A DNA stretch of 64,000 bases, from positions 272,249-336,248 of the forward strand of contig NZ_JALKFT010000003.1 in assembly GCF_023242945.1 (NCBI RefSeq), read 5' to 3'. Below are positions 1 to 8,665 of this stretch, piece by piece (position 1 is the stretch's first letter; each line of letters starts with the position of its first letter). The translations under genes and the position numbers were made by a program. Under the pieces are notes generated by a model. The model was not told the origin of the DNA. It ran no database searches and was given only the letters and a program-made list of their open reading frames with translations. Origin of the DNA: Frankia umida (GTDB taxonomy: Bacteria; Actinomycetota; Actinomycetes; Frankiales; Frankiaceae).

Positions 1-1262
1 GACCGTGCGGACCTGCTGGCGCTGGCACGTGACGCCGCGGGGCACATGGCCCGGCTCGCCGAGGTTCCGGGCTGCCCGGATGTCCGCTTCCAGTTCTCCC
101 CCGAGGTCTTCAACGCGACCGAGCCTGACTTCGCGCTGGAGATCTGTAACACTCTGACCGCACTGTGGGATGCCTGTCCGCAACGACCGGTCATCCACAA
201 TCTGCCGGCGACGGTCGAGATCTCCACCCCGAACATCTACGCGGACCAGATCGAGTACATGCACCGCGGTCTGGACCGCCGGGAGTCGGTGATCCTGTCC
301 GTCCACCCGCACAACGACCGCGGCACCGGTGTCGCGTGCGCGGAGCTGGCGTTGCTCGCCGGCGCGCAGCGGGTCGAAGGCTGCCTGTTTGGAAACGGTG
401 AGCGCACCGGCAACGTCGACCTGGTCACCCTTGCCCTCAACCTTTACTCCCAGGGCGTCAACCCGATGATCGACTTCTCGGACATCGATGTTGTCCGGGA
501 GACCGTCGAGCATTGCAACCGGATGCCGGTCCACCCACGCCATCCCTACGGTGGCGAGCTGGCCTACACCGCTTTCTCCGGAACCCACCAGGACGCGATC
601 AGCAAGGGGCTGGCACATCACAGGCCCGCGCCGCCGAGCTCTCGGTGCCGACGGACCGGGCTCCGTGGGCTGTTCCGTACCTGCCGATCGACCCGGCGGA
701 CGTCGGGCGTACCTACGAGGCACTGATCCGCGTGAACAGCCAGTCCGGCAAAGGTGGCATCGCCCACCTGCTGAACCTGCACTACGGCCTGGAACTTCCC
801 AGGAGCCTGCAGGTCGACTTCGCCCAGGCCGCGCAGCAGACCGCGGATCGCGACGGCAGGGAGCTCGCGCCCAAGGAGTTGTGGGAGATGTTCCAGACTC
901 GCTACCTGGCTCCGGTGTATGACGGGCCGGTCGTTCTGTCCGCCTGGCGGACCATCGAGGTGGCTGCGGGTGAACACGAGTTCGTTGCCGAGCTGTCACT
1001 CTCCGGCAATGAGACGCAGGCCAGAGGGACCGGCAACGGTCCGCTCGCGGCGCTGACAGCGATGCTCGCCGGAATCGGTATCGAGGCGGAAATCGTCGCC
1101 TACAGCGAACATGCTGTGGACCGTGCCGGGACCAGTCTCGCGACGGCCTACGTCCAGATCAGCCAGGACGGAACGGAAAGCTGGGGCGTTGGGCAGGACA
1201 CCTCCGTGCTCACCGCCTCGATCCACGCCGTCATCGCCGCGGTCAACCGCCCGCCGCGATAG
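1..1262 (+). pseudogene. leuA: 2-isopropylmalate synthase, frameshifted and cut by the window edge
   Basis: LeuA condenses acetyl-CoA with 2-oxoisovalerate in the first step of leucine synthesis. The catalytic TIM barrel is read in frame 1, with the metal-binding HPHNDRG motif and GNGERTGN downstream. The C-terminal part, with VPYLPIDPADVGRTYEA, NSQSGKGG and the regulatory LeuA-dimer domain (GNGPLAALTAML, AYVQI), is read in frame 3. The switch lies between about 601 and 625, just after HQDAISKGLA, next to a GGGG run, so one inserted base or two lost bases explain it. Both halves are otherwise well conserved, so the lesion is either recent, a sequencing error, or less likely programmed. The N-terminus lies outside the window. 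Following sequence is also decayed, which favours a pseudogene. Confidence 0.8.
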
Positions 1263-1366
1263 CCGGACTGCGATAGCCAGCCCCTGTCTCTGGGGGCCGG
1301 CCATCGCCATGTGCAGGACCTGCTGACAGCCCGCGGGGCCGGGCATGGAGCCACCAACGGCGGCGC

Positions 1367-1640
1367 TCAGCCCGGGCCGGCGCAGTCCCAGCTCGGCGGA
1401 CTGTTACCTTGAGTAGTTATCTGGTTTTGCAATACGCCGTCGTCCACCAGGCCCCGTACCAGCCCATAGGCAGTGCGCGCCTTGATGGATCCGGTGATGT
1501 TGTAGCTTTCCAGCTTTAGATCTATCCGACGAGGCTGCCCTTGGACAGAGATCTCAATGGGCTTGATTGGAGTGGTCCCAGCAGGGTTTCGAATCGATCC
1601 AGCAGATACCCAAAATGCTCTAAAGTCTGGCCAGGCATTT
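1367..1640 (-). pseudogene. N-terminal fragment of a cysteine-synthase-like PLP enzyme
   Basis: Reading leftward from about 1640 gives an open stretch with PAGTTPIKPIEI and then KLESYNITGSIKARTAYG. The GSIKAR lysine context is typical of fold-type II PLP enzymes such as cysteine synthase or SbnA-like proteins. The frame ends at a TGA at 1367-1369 after roughly 80 residues, so three quarters of a normal protein of about 320 residues is missing. No start codon with a ribosome-binding site is evident. I take it as a relic. Confidence 0.55.
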
Positions 1641-1690
1641 GCGTTCTGCTCCCATCTTTCCGGAAGTCTGGGCAGTGAATTTGACGGGGG

Positions 1691-2045
1691 CTACCGGCCT
1701 TCTTTCAGTGGGGCCGCATAGACAATCCAGTTATCGTGCCGGTGTGGATAGGGTCGGAAGTCCCCATGCGGCGGGTCGTCCCGTGAGACCCGTCGGAGAT
1801 CGAGAATTTTCCAGTCCGTGAACAGTGCCGCCATCTCATCCTCGGTGTAGTATCGGAAAAAAGTGTCCCGGTAGGCGAAGGTGTGCTCCGCGATTTGCTA
1901 CGCCTTCGCCGTAGGTGCCGTCCTCGATGGTGAAGGCGTTGGCGATAAACAGGCCGCCTGCACGGAGCAGGCGGCGCGCTTCGGCTACCAGGTCGGCCGG
2001 GTCCGCGACCTGACCGAAGACGACGGCCATTCGGATCACTAACGC
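1691..2045 (-). pseudogene. C-terminal fragment of a class I SAM methyltransferase, frameshifted
   Basis: The leftward frame shows ADLVAEARRLLRAGGLFI, the usual post-motif-III strand and helix of a class I methyltransferase, then TYGEGVANR. About 1890-1900 the match moves to another frame, which continues as TFAYRDTFFRYYTEDEMAA and DNWIVYAAPLKEGR and stops at 1691-1693. SAM-binding motif I is absent, so the N-terminal half is lost as well. With the PLP fragment next to it this looks like the wreck of a small biosynthetic locus. Confidence 0.6.
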
Positions 2046-2384
2046 TGTGTCTCAGAGCGATCAACGCCGTCACGGCAGAATCTGACCCGATCTCGAAGAC
2101 CTTAAATTAGAAGTCGCCGTCCTCCACAGCCACATTCGCCGCCGTCGTCTTCGTCCTCCGCCCAATGAGCCGGCGGTAAGCATTTCGACACGTCATCGGT
2201 GGTCCGCTTCCGCTCGCCTTCCTGACTCACACCTGACGCGCTGACAGCGCGCCTTTTCCGCGACGCTCACCACCCCGGCTCTTGACCGGCGCAGCTCGCG
2301 GTGGTTTGCGGCCTCCTCCTGCAAGGCGGCCACGGAGGGGCCAATCCTCCATCTCCCATACAGCACCATTCCGCACTGCCGGGT
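2046..2384. other. Gene-free stretch beside IS3 remnant
   Basis: No reading frame here has a plausible start, codon pattern or family motif. It separates the methyltransferase relic from the IS3-type orfA. I looked for a continuing orfB on the minus strand and found none. Confidence 0.5.
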
Positions 2385-2690
2385 CTACCAGACCGGCGCC
2401 ACCTCACGTTCGTGACACACGAAGGCGGTCGCTTTTGAGAGGAACTCGCGCTCCATCCGGAGTTCCCGGTTCCCTTTCTCCAGCTCGCGGAGCCGGGCCC
2501 GTTCGGACATCGACAGCGGTTCTTCCTCGTTTTGGTGCGCCCGCCGCCAGGTCGCGACCCAGCTCCCCAGTATTCCCTCGTTGATACCGAGATCCTTCGC
2601 GACCGCCGAGGTGGGGCGGCCCGAATCGATGACGAGTTTCACTGCCTCGTCCTTGTACTCGGGCGTGAACCGCCTCCGCGACTGACTCAT
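2385..2690 (-). CDS. IS3-family transposase OrfA (truncated element)
   Basis: The protein is an HTH_Tnp_1 type OrfA, which binds the IS ends and normally joins OrfB by a -1 frameshift. It begins MSQSRRRFTPEYKDEAVKL, followed by the helix-turn-helix around SAVAKDLGINEGILGSW, and then a leucine-zipper-like ERARLRELEKGNRELRMERE helix. I chose the ATG at 2690 because family members start at this point; an in-frame ATG at 2714 is the alternative. The last residues after KATAF do not match the usual AAAFFAKE ending, which marks the point of truncation. Confidence 0.75.
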   Translation of the reverse strand: MSQSRRRFTPEYKDEAVKLVIDSGRPTSAVAKDLGINEGILGSWVATWRRAHQNEEEPLSMSERARLRELEKGNRELRMEREFLSKATAFVCHEREVAPVW

Positions 2691-2758
2691 TGATCTCCTC
2701 CGCTCGCGGATCAATTATCCCTCATATGGATCACTGTCCGAAGAACGGGGACCACCTC
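2385..2758 (-). mobile_element. Left part of an IS3-family element (orfB missing)
   Basis: The element carries an IS3-type orfA and a plausible left terminus near 2758, where the minus strand begins TGAGGTGGTCCCCGTTC, a start of the kind seen at IS3-family inverted repeats. No orfB (DDE transposase) follows, and no matching right inverted repeat was found before 2281. The similarity of orfA stops near KATAF, so a truncation at about 2400-2415 is likely. The copy cannot move alone. Confidence 0.6.
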
Positions 2759-2824
2759 AGCCAACGTGCGTGCGCCCCGCACGTTACGGACCGGCCGGCT
2801 TTCATGCAGGGCGGCTCCGGGTGG

Positions 2825-3385
2825 TCAGCCGTGGTGGAAGCCGGTGCCGGTGCGGTCGAGCGGGTCGGGGTCGAGGTCGAGGTGGGTGGCGCGGAGGTGG
2901 TCCCAGGCGGCGAGGCGGGTGAAGTCGGGTGGGTCGAGTGGCTGCTGGACGTCGCTGAGGAACGGGTTGGGCAGGAAGACTGTCGTCATCTGCTCGCCGA
3001 TGCCGTTGATCATGCGGAAGGCCCAGCTCATCGGGATGCCGCCCGGGTCGAGGCGGCGGTAGAGCTCGGCGCGGGCGCAGCGGCGGGCCCGGCCGAGTTC
3101 GGGGCCGCTGGCGGTGTGCTCGCCGATGCACAGGTGGAAGTGCCAGCGGCCCAGGTCGATGGTGGCGTAGCCGTCGTACATCGAGATCCGTCGGGCCGGC
3201 TGCTCGGTGGTGATCTCCCAGGCGGCGCCCTGGACGAGGACCCCGAAGCTGATATGGGCCCACTGTTCGGTGAACAGATAGGTGAGGATGTCGAGCAGGG
3301 TGTGCTCGTCGGTGGGCAGCTCGAACAGGTGCAGGGTGCCGGTGCCGAACTCCTCGACGGTCCGGTAGCCGGCCGCGGTGGTCAT
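2825..3385 (-). CDS. Conserved hypothetical protein, last gene of B12-riboswitch operon
   Basis: A soluble protein of 186 residues without signal peptide or membrane segments. It has several aromatic and His-containing strands (SFGVLVQGAAWEI, RWHFHLCIGEHTASGPE) and a C-terminal MSWAFRMINGIGEQ. I do not recognise a characterised function; it may belong to a DUF family of actinobacteria. Its ATG overlaps the stop codon of the ABC ATPase-FhuF gene in an ATGA arrangement, so it is translationally coupled and is the fourth gene of the importer operon. Context suggests a role in handling the imported metal complex, but that is inference. Confidence 0.7.
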   Translation of the reverse strand: MTTAAGYRTVEEFGTGTLHLFELPTDEHTLLDILTYLFTEQWAHISFGVLVQGAAWEITTEQPARRISMYDGYATIDLGRWHFHLCIGEHTASGPELGRARRCARAELYRRLDPGGIPMSWAFRMINGIGEQMTTVFLPNPFLSDVQQPLDPPDFTRLAAWDHLRATHLDLDPDPLDRTGTGFHHG

Positions 3386-5397
3386 GGTTTCTCCGTTCGC
3401 TGTCGCCCGCCGCGAGGGTGCCCGGCGGCGGGTGCGTGGGTCAGTGGGCAGTCCGCGCAGGTGCCGCCGGTCGGGGTGCGGTAGTAGAGGCAGCAGCTTC
3501 GGCGCAGGAAGGTGGTCAGGTCCGGGGTGCCGTCGGCATGGTGGCGGTAGTGGGCGGCGCCGGACAGCGGCGGTGTGGCGAGGACGGTGTCGACGAGTCG
3601 ACCGAGCCGGCGGGCCCGGTCGCGGACCTCGCTGGGGGTCTGCTGTGGCCCGTCGTGGGTATGGGTCGTGATCTCGCGGTCGAGGATGCGGGTGGCGCCG
3701 ACGAGCGCGGAGGCGGCGTTGCCCCAGAGCAGGCCGGGGGCGATGCGGGTCTCGGTGCGCAGCGCGGCGGCCAGGGGGCGCAGGTGGCCGTCGATGACCG
3801 CCGCGATCAGCAGCCTGGCGGCGGTGGCGAGATCGTCCGGGTCGGTGGGGGACCAGCCGTCGGGGTCGGTGAGCAGCAGGCGGATGGGTGAACTGGTCAC
3901 CGAGATGATTCCGAGCCGGTCGGCGGGCAGACCGGGGACGGTGCCACCACGTTCCCAGCAGCCGAGGGCGATCGACCACAGCCGGGCCGCGTAGCCGAGG
4001 AACAGGGTGGACGCGGCGACGCGCCGCTCGACGGTGCCCAGTCGTCCACCGAGCTCGTCGACGGCGGCGGCGAGGGGACCGCCGGGCCGGTACAACCCGT
4101 CGACCGGCGCCGACAGCGCACCACCTTCAGCCATGGCGCCCGAGGGGGTTGGGCCAGAGGGGGCCGGGGCGTGCGATGTGGCTGGTCGGGCCGGGGCCGT
4201 GAGCTCGACGGCGAAGTAGGGGCCGACGTCGGCCAGGCCCGCGAGGGTCGCCGTGGTGTGTGCAGGGTCGGCGTGGCGGGTGGACCAGCCGCTGTCGGGC
4301 CGTGCCGCGGTGTGGGAACGGATCCAGCGCAGCGCGGCCGGCAGGTCCGGCAACGAGGTGGTCAGGCCGTCGGCGGCGCCGTGGAACCCGGCGGGTGCCG
4401 CGATCGGGGCGATCTCCAGGTCGACGGGGCCGGTGGCGGTGATCTGCCATCCCTCGCGGCGCAGGGCGCGTTCGAGGGCGCCGACCATCGCGGTCGGCTC
4501 GGCCACCCGGTCGGGCCGTACCCGGGCGGTGCCGACGATCGGGGGGCGGGGGACGAAGGCGGCGGTGATCGGGTCGAAGTGGAGTTCGTCGCTGTCGAAG
4601 GTGGCGGCGATGCGGCCGTCGAGGATCAGTTCCTCGGGGCTCCCGGTGTGCAGCGTGCCGCCTGCGTCGAGCAGCCAGGTGGCGTCGGCGACGCGCAGGG
4701 CGAGTTCGAGGTCGTGGGTGGAGACGACGACGGCGAGGTCGCGGTCGCGGGCGAGTCGCCGTAGCAGTGCGGTCAGCGCCACCCGGGACGGTGCGTCGAG
4801 GAAGGCCGACGGCTCGTCGAGCAGGATCACCGACGGCTGCTGGGCGAGGGCGCGGGCGACGAACAGCCGTTGGCGTTCACCGTCGGACAGTTCGTCGAGG
4901 AGCCGGTCGGCGAGGGGCCTCGCGCCGACGGCGGTGATCGCCCAGTCGATGGTCTCCCGGTCGTGGTCGGTGAGCCGGCCGGTGAGGTCGGTGTGCGGGT
5001 GGCGGCCGAGGGCGACGAGGTCGCGGCCGCGGGCCAGGGGGATGTCGACCCGGTCGGTGAGCACGACGCCGATGCGGCGGGCCCGCTCCCGCGGGGTCAG
5101 GGCGGTGAGGTCCGCGCGGTCGAGGGTGATCCGGCCGGCCAGCGGTGGTTGCAGGCCGGCGAGGGTGCGCAGCAGGGTGGATTTGCCGGTGCCGTTCGGG
5201 CCGAGCAGGACGGTGAGCTCGCCGCGGCGGGCGAGCGCGGTCAGGCCGGTCAGCACGGCGGTGCGCCGTCGGCCGTGCCGGTAGCCGATGGTCAGACCGA
5301 CCAGCCGCAGCCCGCCGGTCGTCGCCGGGTTGGCCAGGCCGGCGGGGTCGGTGGGGTCGATCGGGTCGGCCGGGTCGGGACGCTCGACGTCGGCCAT
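3382..5397 (-). CDS. ABC transporter ATPase fused to FhuF-like iron-sulfur reductase
   Basis: A 671-residue fusion. Residues about 30-270 form a FecE/BtuD-type ATPase: Walker A GPNGTGKST near 66-74, signature LSDGERQR near 170-177, Walker B VILLDEP near 190-196, and switch His in STHDLE. The remainder (about 300-671) resembles siderophore-iron reductase FhuF and ends in the C-C-x10-C-x2-C pattern of the FhuF [2Fe-2S] site, read as SCCLYYRTPTGGTCADCPL. ATPase and reductase are normally separate proteins. The gene shares ATGA overlaps with both neighbours and lies behind a cobalamin riboswitch. The fusion would place a reductase at the cytoplasmic mouth of the permease, to reduce either Fe(III) or Co(III)-corrinoid on entry; the substrate is inference. 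Confidence 0.85.
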   Translation of the reverse strand: MADVERPDPADPIDPTDPAGLANPATTGGLRLVGLTIGYRHGRRRTAVLTGLTALARRGELTVLLGPNGTGKSTLLRTLAGLQPPLAGRITLDRADLTALTPRERARRIGVVLTDRVDIPLARGRDLVALGRHPHTDLTGRLTDHDRETIDWAITAVGARPLADRLLDELSDGERQRLFVARALAQQPSVILLDEPSAFLDAPSRVALTALLRRLARDRDLAVVVSTHDLELALRVADATWLLDAGGTLHTGSPEELILDGRIAATFDSDELHFDPITAAFVPRPPIVGTARVRPDRVAEPTAMVGALERALRREGWQITATGPVDLEIAPIAAPAGFHGAADGLTTSLPDLPAALRWIRSHTAARPDSGWSTRHADPAHTTATLAGLADVGPYFAVELTAPARPATSHAPAPSGPTPSGAMAEGGALSAPVDGLYRPGGPLAAAVDELGGRLGTVERRVAASTLFLGYAARLWSIALGCWERGGTVPGLPADRLGIISVTSSPIRLLLTDPDGWSPTDPDDLATAARLLIAAVIDGHLRPLAAALRTETRIAPGLLWGNAASALVGATRILDREITTHTHDGPQQTPSEVRDRARRLGRLVDTVLATPPLSGAAHYRHHADGTPDLTTFLRRSCCLYYRTPTGGTCADCPLTHAPAAGHPRGGRQRTEKP

Positions 5398-6524
5398 CAG
5401 ACGGTTCTCGCGACGGTAGAGCTGGCCCGCAGCAGCACCGCGATGACGATCGGCGCGCCGATCAGGGAGGCCACGATGTTGATCGGCAGCGCCAGACCGG
5501 TACCGGGCACCTGGGCGACGATCGAGCAGAACAGCGACACGACCGCCCCGGCGAGCGCGCAGGCGGGCAGCAGAACACGATGGTCGGCGGTGGCGAGCAG
5601 CCGGCGGGCCAGATGCGGCACGGCGATGCCGAGGAAGCTGATCGGGCCGCAGAACGCCGTCACCGTCCCGGCGAGCAGCGATGCGCCGAGCAGGGTGACA
5701 GTACGCAGCCGGCGGACGTGCACCCCCACGGTGCGGGCGTAGTTCTCCCCGAGCAGCAGGGCGTTGAGCGGCTTCATCGAACCGAGCGCGAGCAGCAGGC
5801 CGGCCCCGATCGTCGGCGCGAACACGACGAGGTCGCCGGGGGAGACCCCGGAGTAGCTGCCGAGCTGCCAGGTCCAGTACTGCAGGGCACGCTGCGGCGC
5901 GGTCCAGGTCAGCAGCAGCCCGATGAACGAGAACACCGCCGCGCCGACGATGACGCCGATGACGAGCAGGGTGACGACCGAGCGGACCCAGCGGGCGAGC
6001 AGCAGCACCGCGGACAGCACCACGGCCGCGCCCAGGGCACCGGCGGCGACGACCGCGACCCGCCCGGTACCGATGGCGCCGGCGGTGAACGCCCCCGCCG
6101 ACCCGCCGGCACCGGTGACCACGAGGGCGACGCCGAGGCTCGCCCCGGCGCTCACCCCGAGCGAGTACGGATCGGCCAGCGGATTACCGAACAGGGTCTG
6201 CATCTGCAGGCCGGCCACCCCGAGGGCGGTACCGGCGAGCGCCGCCGTCGCCGCCCGTGGCAGCCGCACCTGTGTGATCACCACCGACCAGCGTGGATCG
6301 GTGGGGTCCGCGCCGACGAGCACCCGCAGGGTGTCCGGCAACGGCACCCACACCGAGCCGACCGCGACGGCGAGCAGGAACATCGCCGCGGTCGCGACGG
6401 CGAGGCCGAGCAGCGCGCCGACCGGCCGCCGCCTGGCCACGGCCGCAGGAGCACCGGTCGCCTGTGCGTCGACCGCCAGTCGATGATCGACGACGACGCC
6501 GCCGGCGGGCAGGCCCGCGGTCAC
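5397..6524 (-). CDS. FecCD/BtuC-type ABC transporter permease
   Basis: A 375-residue polytopic membrane protein of the FecCD family, which forms the channel of type II importers for B12, siderophores and haem. Typical features are VRLPRAATAALAGTALGVAG, then MQTLFGNPLADPYSLGVSAG, and the C-terminal cytoplasmic FCGPISFLGIAVPHLARRL that contacts the ATPase. About ten hydrophobic segments are visible, usual for the family. The start is GTG at 6524. Its TGA overlaps the ATG of the ATPase-FhuF gene. Only one permease gene is present, so it should act as a homodimer. Regulation is by the upstream cobalamin riboswitch. Confidence 0.9.
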   Translation of the reverse strand: MTAGLPAGGVVVDHRLAVDAQATGAPAAVARRRPVGALLGLAVATAAMFLLAVAVGSVWVPLPDTLRVLVGADPTDPRWSVVITQVRLPRAATAALAGTALGVAGLQMQTLFGNPLADPYSLGVSAGASLGVALVVTGAGGSAGAFTAGAIGTGRVAVVAAGALGAAVVLSAVLLLARWVRSVVTLLVIGVIVGAAVFSFIGLLLTWTAPQRALQYWTWQLGSYSGVSPGDLVVFAPTIGAGLLLALGSMKPLNALLLGENYARTVGVHVRRLRTVTLLGASLLAGTVTAFCGPISFLGIAVPHLARRLLATADHRVLLPACALAGAVVSLFCSIVAQVPGTGLALPINIVASLIGAPIVIAVLLRASSTVARTV

Positions 6525-6534
6525 GATGCCCGGC

Positions 6535-7854
6535 TCATGAGGTCAGCCGACGGTAGAAGGCGAACCGGTGGTCCTTCGCCAGGTCGGGATGCAGGATCGC
6601 GACGAGGTCGCCGAGGACGAGATCGGGGCCGGTGACCCCGCGTTCCCAGTAGTCGTTACCGCCACCAGGGCCGATCACCAGCGTGTTCGTCCACACCTGG
6701 CCGCCGGCGCGGGTCGCGGCCAGCGTGCCGTAACGGGAGTCCTCCTTCGTCGCGTCGCCGATCGTCTTCCACTCGCCGTCGGCGAGCCAGATCGGCGCGG
6801 ACCCGGCCTTGGCATACACCGCCTCGAAGGCGAGTTCCAGGCTGCCGGTGTCGCGGGTGCCCGACCACGGGTAGCCGGCACCGGCGTCGGCGAGAAGCTT
6901 GCCGACGTAGCTGCCGCCCGAGGGCATGTACCAGGTGCCCTGGTACATCGAGCCCGGCAGGACGGCGACCGGCTGCTGACCGGCACCGCTGACCTTCGCG
7001 GCGATCGCGGTGTAGTCGCCGGCGATCCGGTCGAAGACCTTGCCGGCCTTCTCCTCGTCGCCGGTGAGCGCGGCCATCACCTTGATCCATTCGGCGCGGC
7101 CGAGTGGGTCGCCCTCCAGCCATTCGGCGTTGGCGACGACCGGGACCCCGCCGCGCCGGATGGCGGCGTAGTCCGGTGAGTCGGTGCCGTCGGTCATCAG
7201 CACGTCCGGCCGGCCGGTGACGACCTTCTCGACGTTGATCTTCCCGCCGGCGGCGTACTCGGTGACCCTGCCCTCGGTGATCAGGCGGCGGATGTCGGCG
7301 TTGACGACGCTGGCGGCGCTGGCCACCCCGGTCAGGGTGTCGGTGCGGTCCAGGTCGACGAGCAGCGGCAGATGGGTCGTCGATCCCGAGTACAGGCTGC
7401 GGATCGGCACCTCGATCCGTGGCGCTGATCCGAGCGCGCCGGTGAGCGTCGGCGCGGGCGCGCCGCAGTGCACCAGCACATAGGACTCGGGCCGGCCATC
7501 CGGGTAGGGCTGTTTGACGGTGAGTACCTGATAGCTCTGGTGATAGCTGATCGTGACGTTTCGGGCGTGGCTGAACGTCGATTTGACCGGGAAGTAGTCG
7601 GTGTCCTGCCTGAAGTCGGTGATGCAGCCGCGGGCGTCGGTTCCGCCCGCCGACCCCGGGTCGTCGTCCCCGCAGGCACCGAGGGACACCGCGGCAAGGA
7701 GCGCGGCGAGGACAGCGACCAGCGGCCGGACGCCACCACGGCAGCGGCGCGCCCACCTCGGCGACCGCGCAGGGGACGGATCGGATCTCCCGGGCTCGCC
7801 GCGGTGGCGTCGTCCGGCATCGATGGGAAGAAAAAGGTATGTCGGCGCGCGCAC
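6535..7854 (-). CDS. Periplasmic-binding lipoprotein of FecB/BtuF type
   Basis: The substrate-capturing lipoprotein of the importer, 439 residues. The chosen start is GTG at 7854, because it lies just below the riboswitch and is preceded by GGAGAGG at good spacing; earlier in-frame codons fall inside the riboswitch. After a long basic N-terminus comes a hydrophobic segment with lipobox LGAC (VRPLVAVLAALLAAVSLGAC). The mature part has two lobes of the helical-backbone-hinge fold, for example GRPDVLMTDG and a Trp-rich C-terminal lobe. Annotation by homology would say iron-siderophore binding; the riboswitch argues for corrinoid or a cobalt-linked substrate. Confidence 0.85.
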   Translation of the reverse strand: MRAPTYLFLPIDAGRRHRGEPGRSDPSPARSPRWARRCRGGVRPLVAVLAALLAAVSLGACGDDDPGSAGGTDARGCITDFRQDTDYFPVKSTFSHARNVTISYHQSYQVLTVKQPYPDGRPESYVLVHCGAPAPTLTGALGSAPRIEVPIRSLYSGSTTHLPLLVDLDRTDTLTGVASAASVVNADIRRLITEGRVTEYAAGGKINVEKVVTGRPDVLMTDGTDSPDYAAIRRGGVPVVANAEWLEGDPLGRAEWIKVMAALTGDEEKAGKVFDRIAGDYTAIAAKVSGAGQQPVAVLPGSMYQGTWYMPSGGSYVGKLLADAGAGYPWSGTRDTGSLELAFEAVYAKAGSAPIWLADGEWKTIGDATKEDSRYGTLAATRAGGQVWTNTLVIGPGGGNDYWERGVTGPDLVLGDLVAILHPDLAKDHRFAFYRRLTS

Positions 7855-7884
7855 GCGGACCGCCTCTCCAACACCTCGTGGAAG

Positions 7885-8065
7885 GGTCACTCGGATGCCG
7901 TGGCCGGTCTCCTGGCTGACGGGTAAGCCTTCCCCGGCCCGCCTTCCCAGGCGCAACAGCAGCCCAGTGACTCCACGCGGACGACGTGGAAAAGGCCGGG
8001 AAATCCCGATCACAGTGGCGAGGGCCGCGCCGGCCTGTCACCGGCTTCCCGAACACCACGACATG
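7885..8065 (-). promoter_or_regulatory. Cobalamin riboswitch controlling the ABC importer operon
   Basis: On the minus strand the leader reads GGGAAGCCGGTGACAGGCC, then the core GCCACTGTGA, a GAGTCACTGGG element, and the B12 box GCCAGGAGACCGGCC, in the order of the cobalamin aptamer. The binding-protein GTG lies about 30 bases below, so ligand binding probably blocks its ribosome-binding site. High corrinoid would switch off binding protein, permease, ATPase-FhuF and the DUF-type gene together. Confidence 0.92.
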
Positions 8066-8263
8066 GCAAAAATATGCTGAAAATTATCTGCCCGCAAGAA
8101 GTACTGGCTGATTGTGCTGCTATCACCCGGAATTTCTGCCGGTCAGTGAACCAAATGCCGGAAGAATGCCGAAGCAGGGAGATGGCCGGCCAGAACGCGA
8201 GTCATCGGGAAGGGAAACCAGCCCGGTCTCGTGGCGCGACCGCCGCCGCATCCGCGTCGTCAA

Positions 8264-8283
8264 CCCCTGCTCAGTGGCAGGGG
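8264..8283 (-). terminator. Short hairpin at the 3' end of cbtB
   Basis: CCCCTGC at 8264-8270 pairs with GCAGGGG at 8277-8283 around a six-base loop that includes the cbtB stop codon. There is no U tract, so it may be a processing or stability hairpin rather than a strong terminator. Confidence 0.4.
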
Positions 8284-8489
8284 AAGCCGAGGAAGTGACG
8301 CGCGTCATGGACGAACTCGTGGATATGCGTATCCGAGCCGAACATCGACGTGGCGCCCTGATCGACTCCGATGAAGTAGAGCAGTAGCAGCGACAGCAGC
8401 GCGGTCAGGCCCAAGGCCGCCGCTCGAGCCGTCAGCGGGAAGGAGATCGACCGATGCCGCGACTGCGGATCGGCGATGGGTGTCGTCAT
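8271..8489 (-). CDS. cbtB: CbtB-type cobalt transporter subunit
   Basis: A 72-residue membrane protein with one transmembrane helix (LGLTALLSLLLLYFIGVDQG) and a C-terminal metal-binding tail, HIHEFVHDARHFLGFPCH, rich in His. This is the CbtB signature; CbtA/CbtB are predicted cobalt uptake proteins repeatedly found under B12 riboswitch control. AGGGGG precedes the ATG. CbtA, normally the next gene, is not found downstream: 8074-8270 has no suitable frame and the next item is the second riboswitch. CbtB therefore stands alone here and may work with another permease, such as the nickel/cobalt transporter at 9622. Confidence 0.9.
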   Translation of the reverse strand: MTTPIADPQSRHRSISFPLTARAAALGLTALLSLLLLYFIGVDQGATSMFGSDTHIHEFVHDARHFLGFPCH

Positions 8490-8499
8490 AGGTGCCCCC

Positions 8500-8665
8500 T
8501 GGGATTGTGCGTCCCGACTGGTTGGACTGCTGGTGCTCGGGTCTGACTCCCGCCCCGCCGCCCCGAAGGACGGACGGGCCGGTCACAGTGGCGCAACCGT
8601 GCCGGGATTTCACCGGCTTCCTCGCACAAGCAATCGGATTATCTGGTTTCCACCGGGTTCCTGTC
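8500..8665 (-). promoter_or_regulatory. Cobalamin riboswitch upstream of cbtB
   Basis: Minus-strand elements in order are GAGGAAGCCGGTGAAATCCC, GGTTGCGCCACTGTGACCGG and GAGTCAGACCC, ending just before the cbtB ribosome-binding site. This is a second, compact cobalamin aptamer of the type frequent before cbtAB genes. With the copy at 7885-8065 it puts two adjacent, separately terminated units under corrinoid control. Confidence 0.92.
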
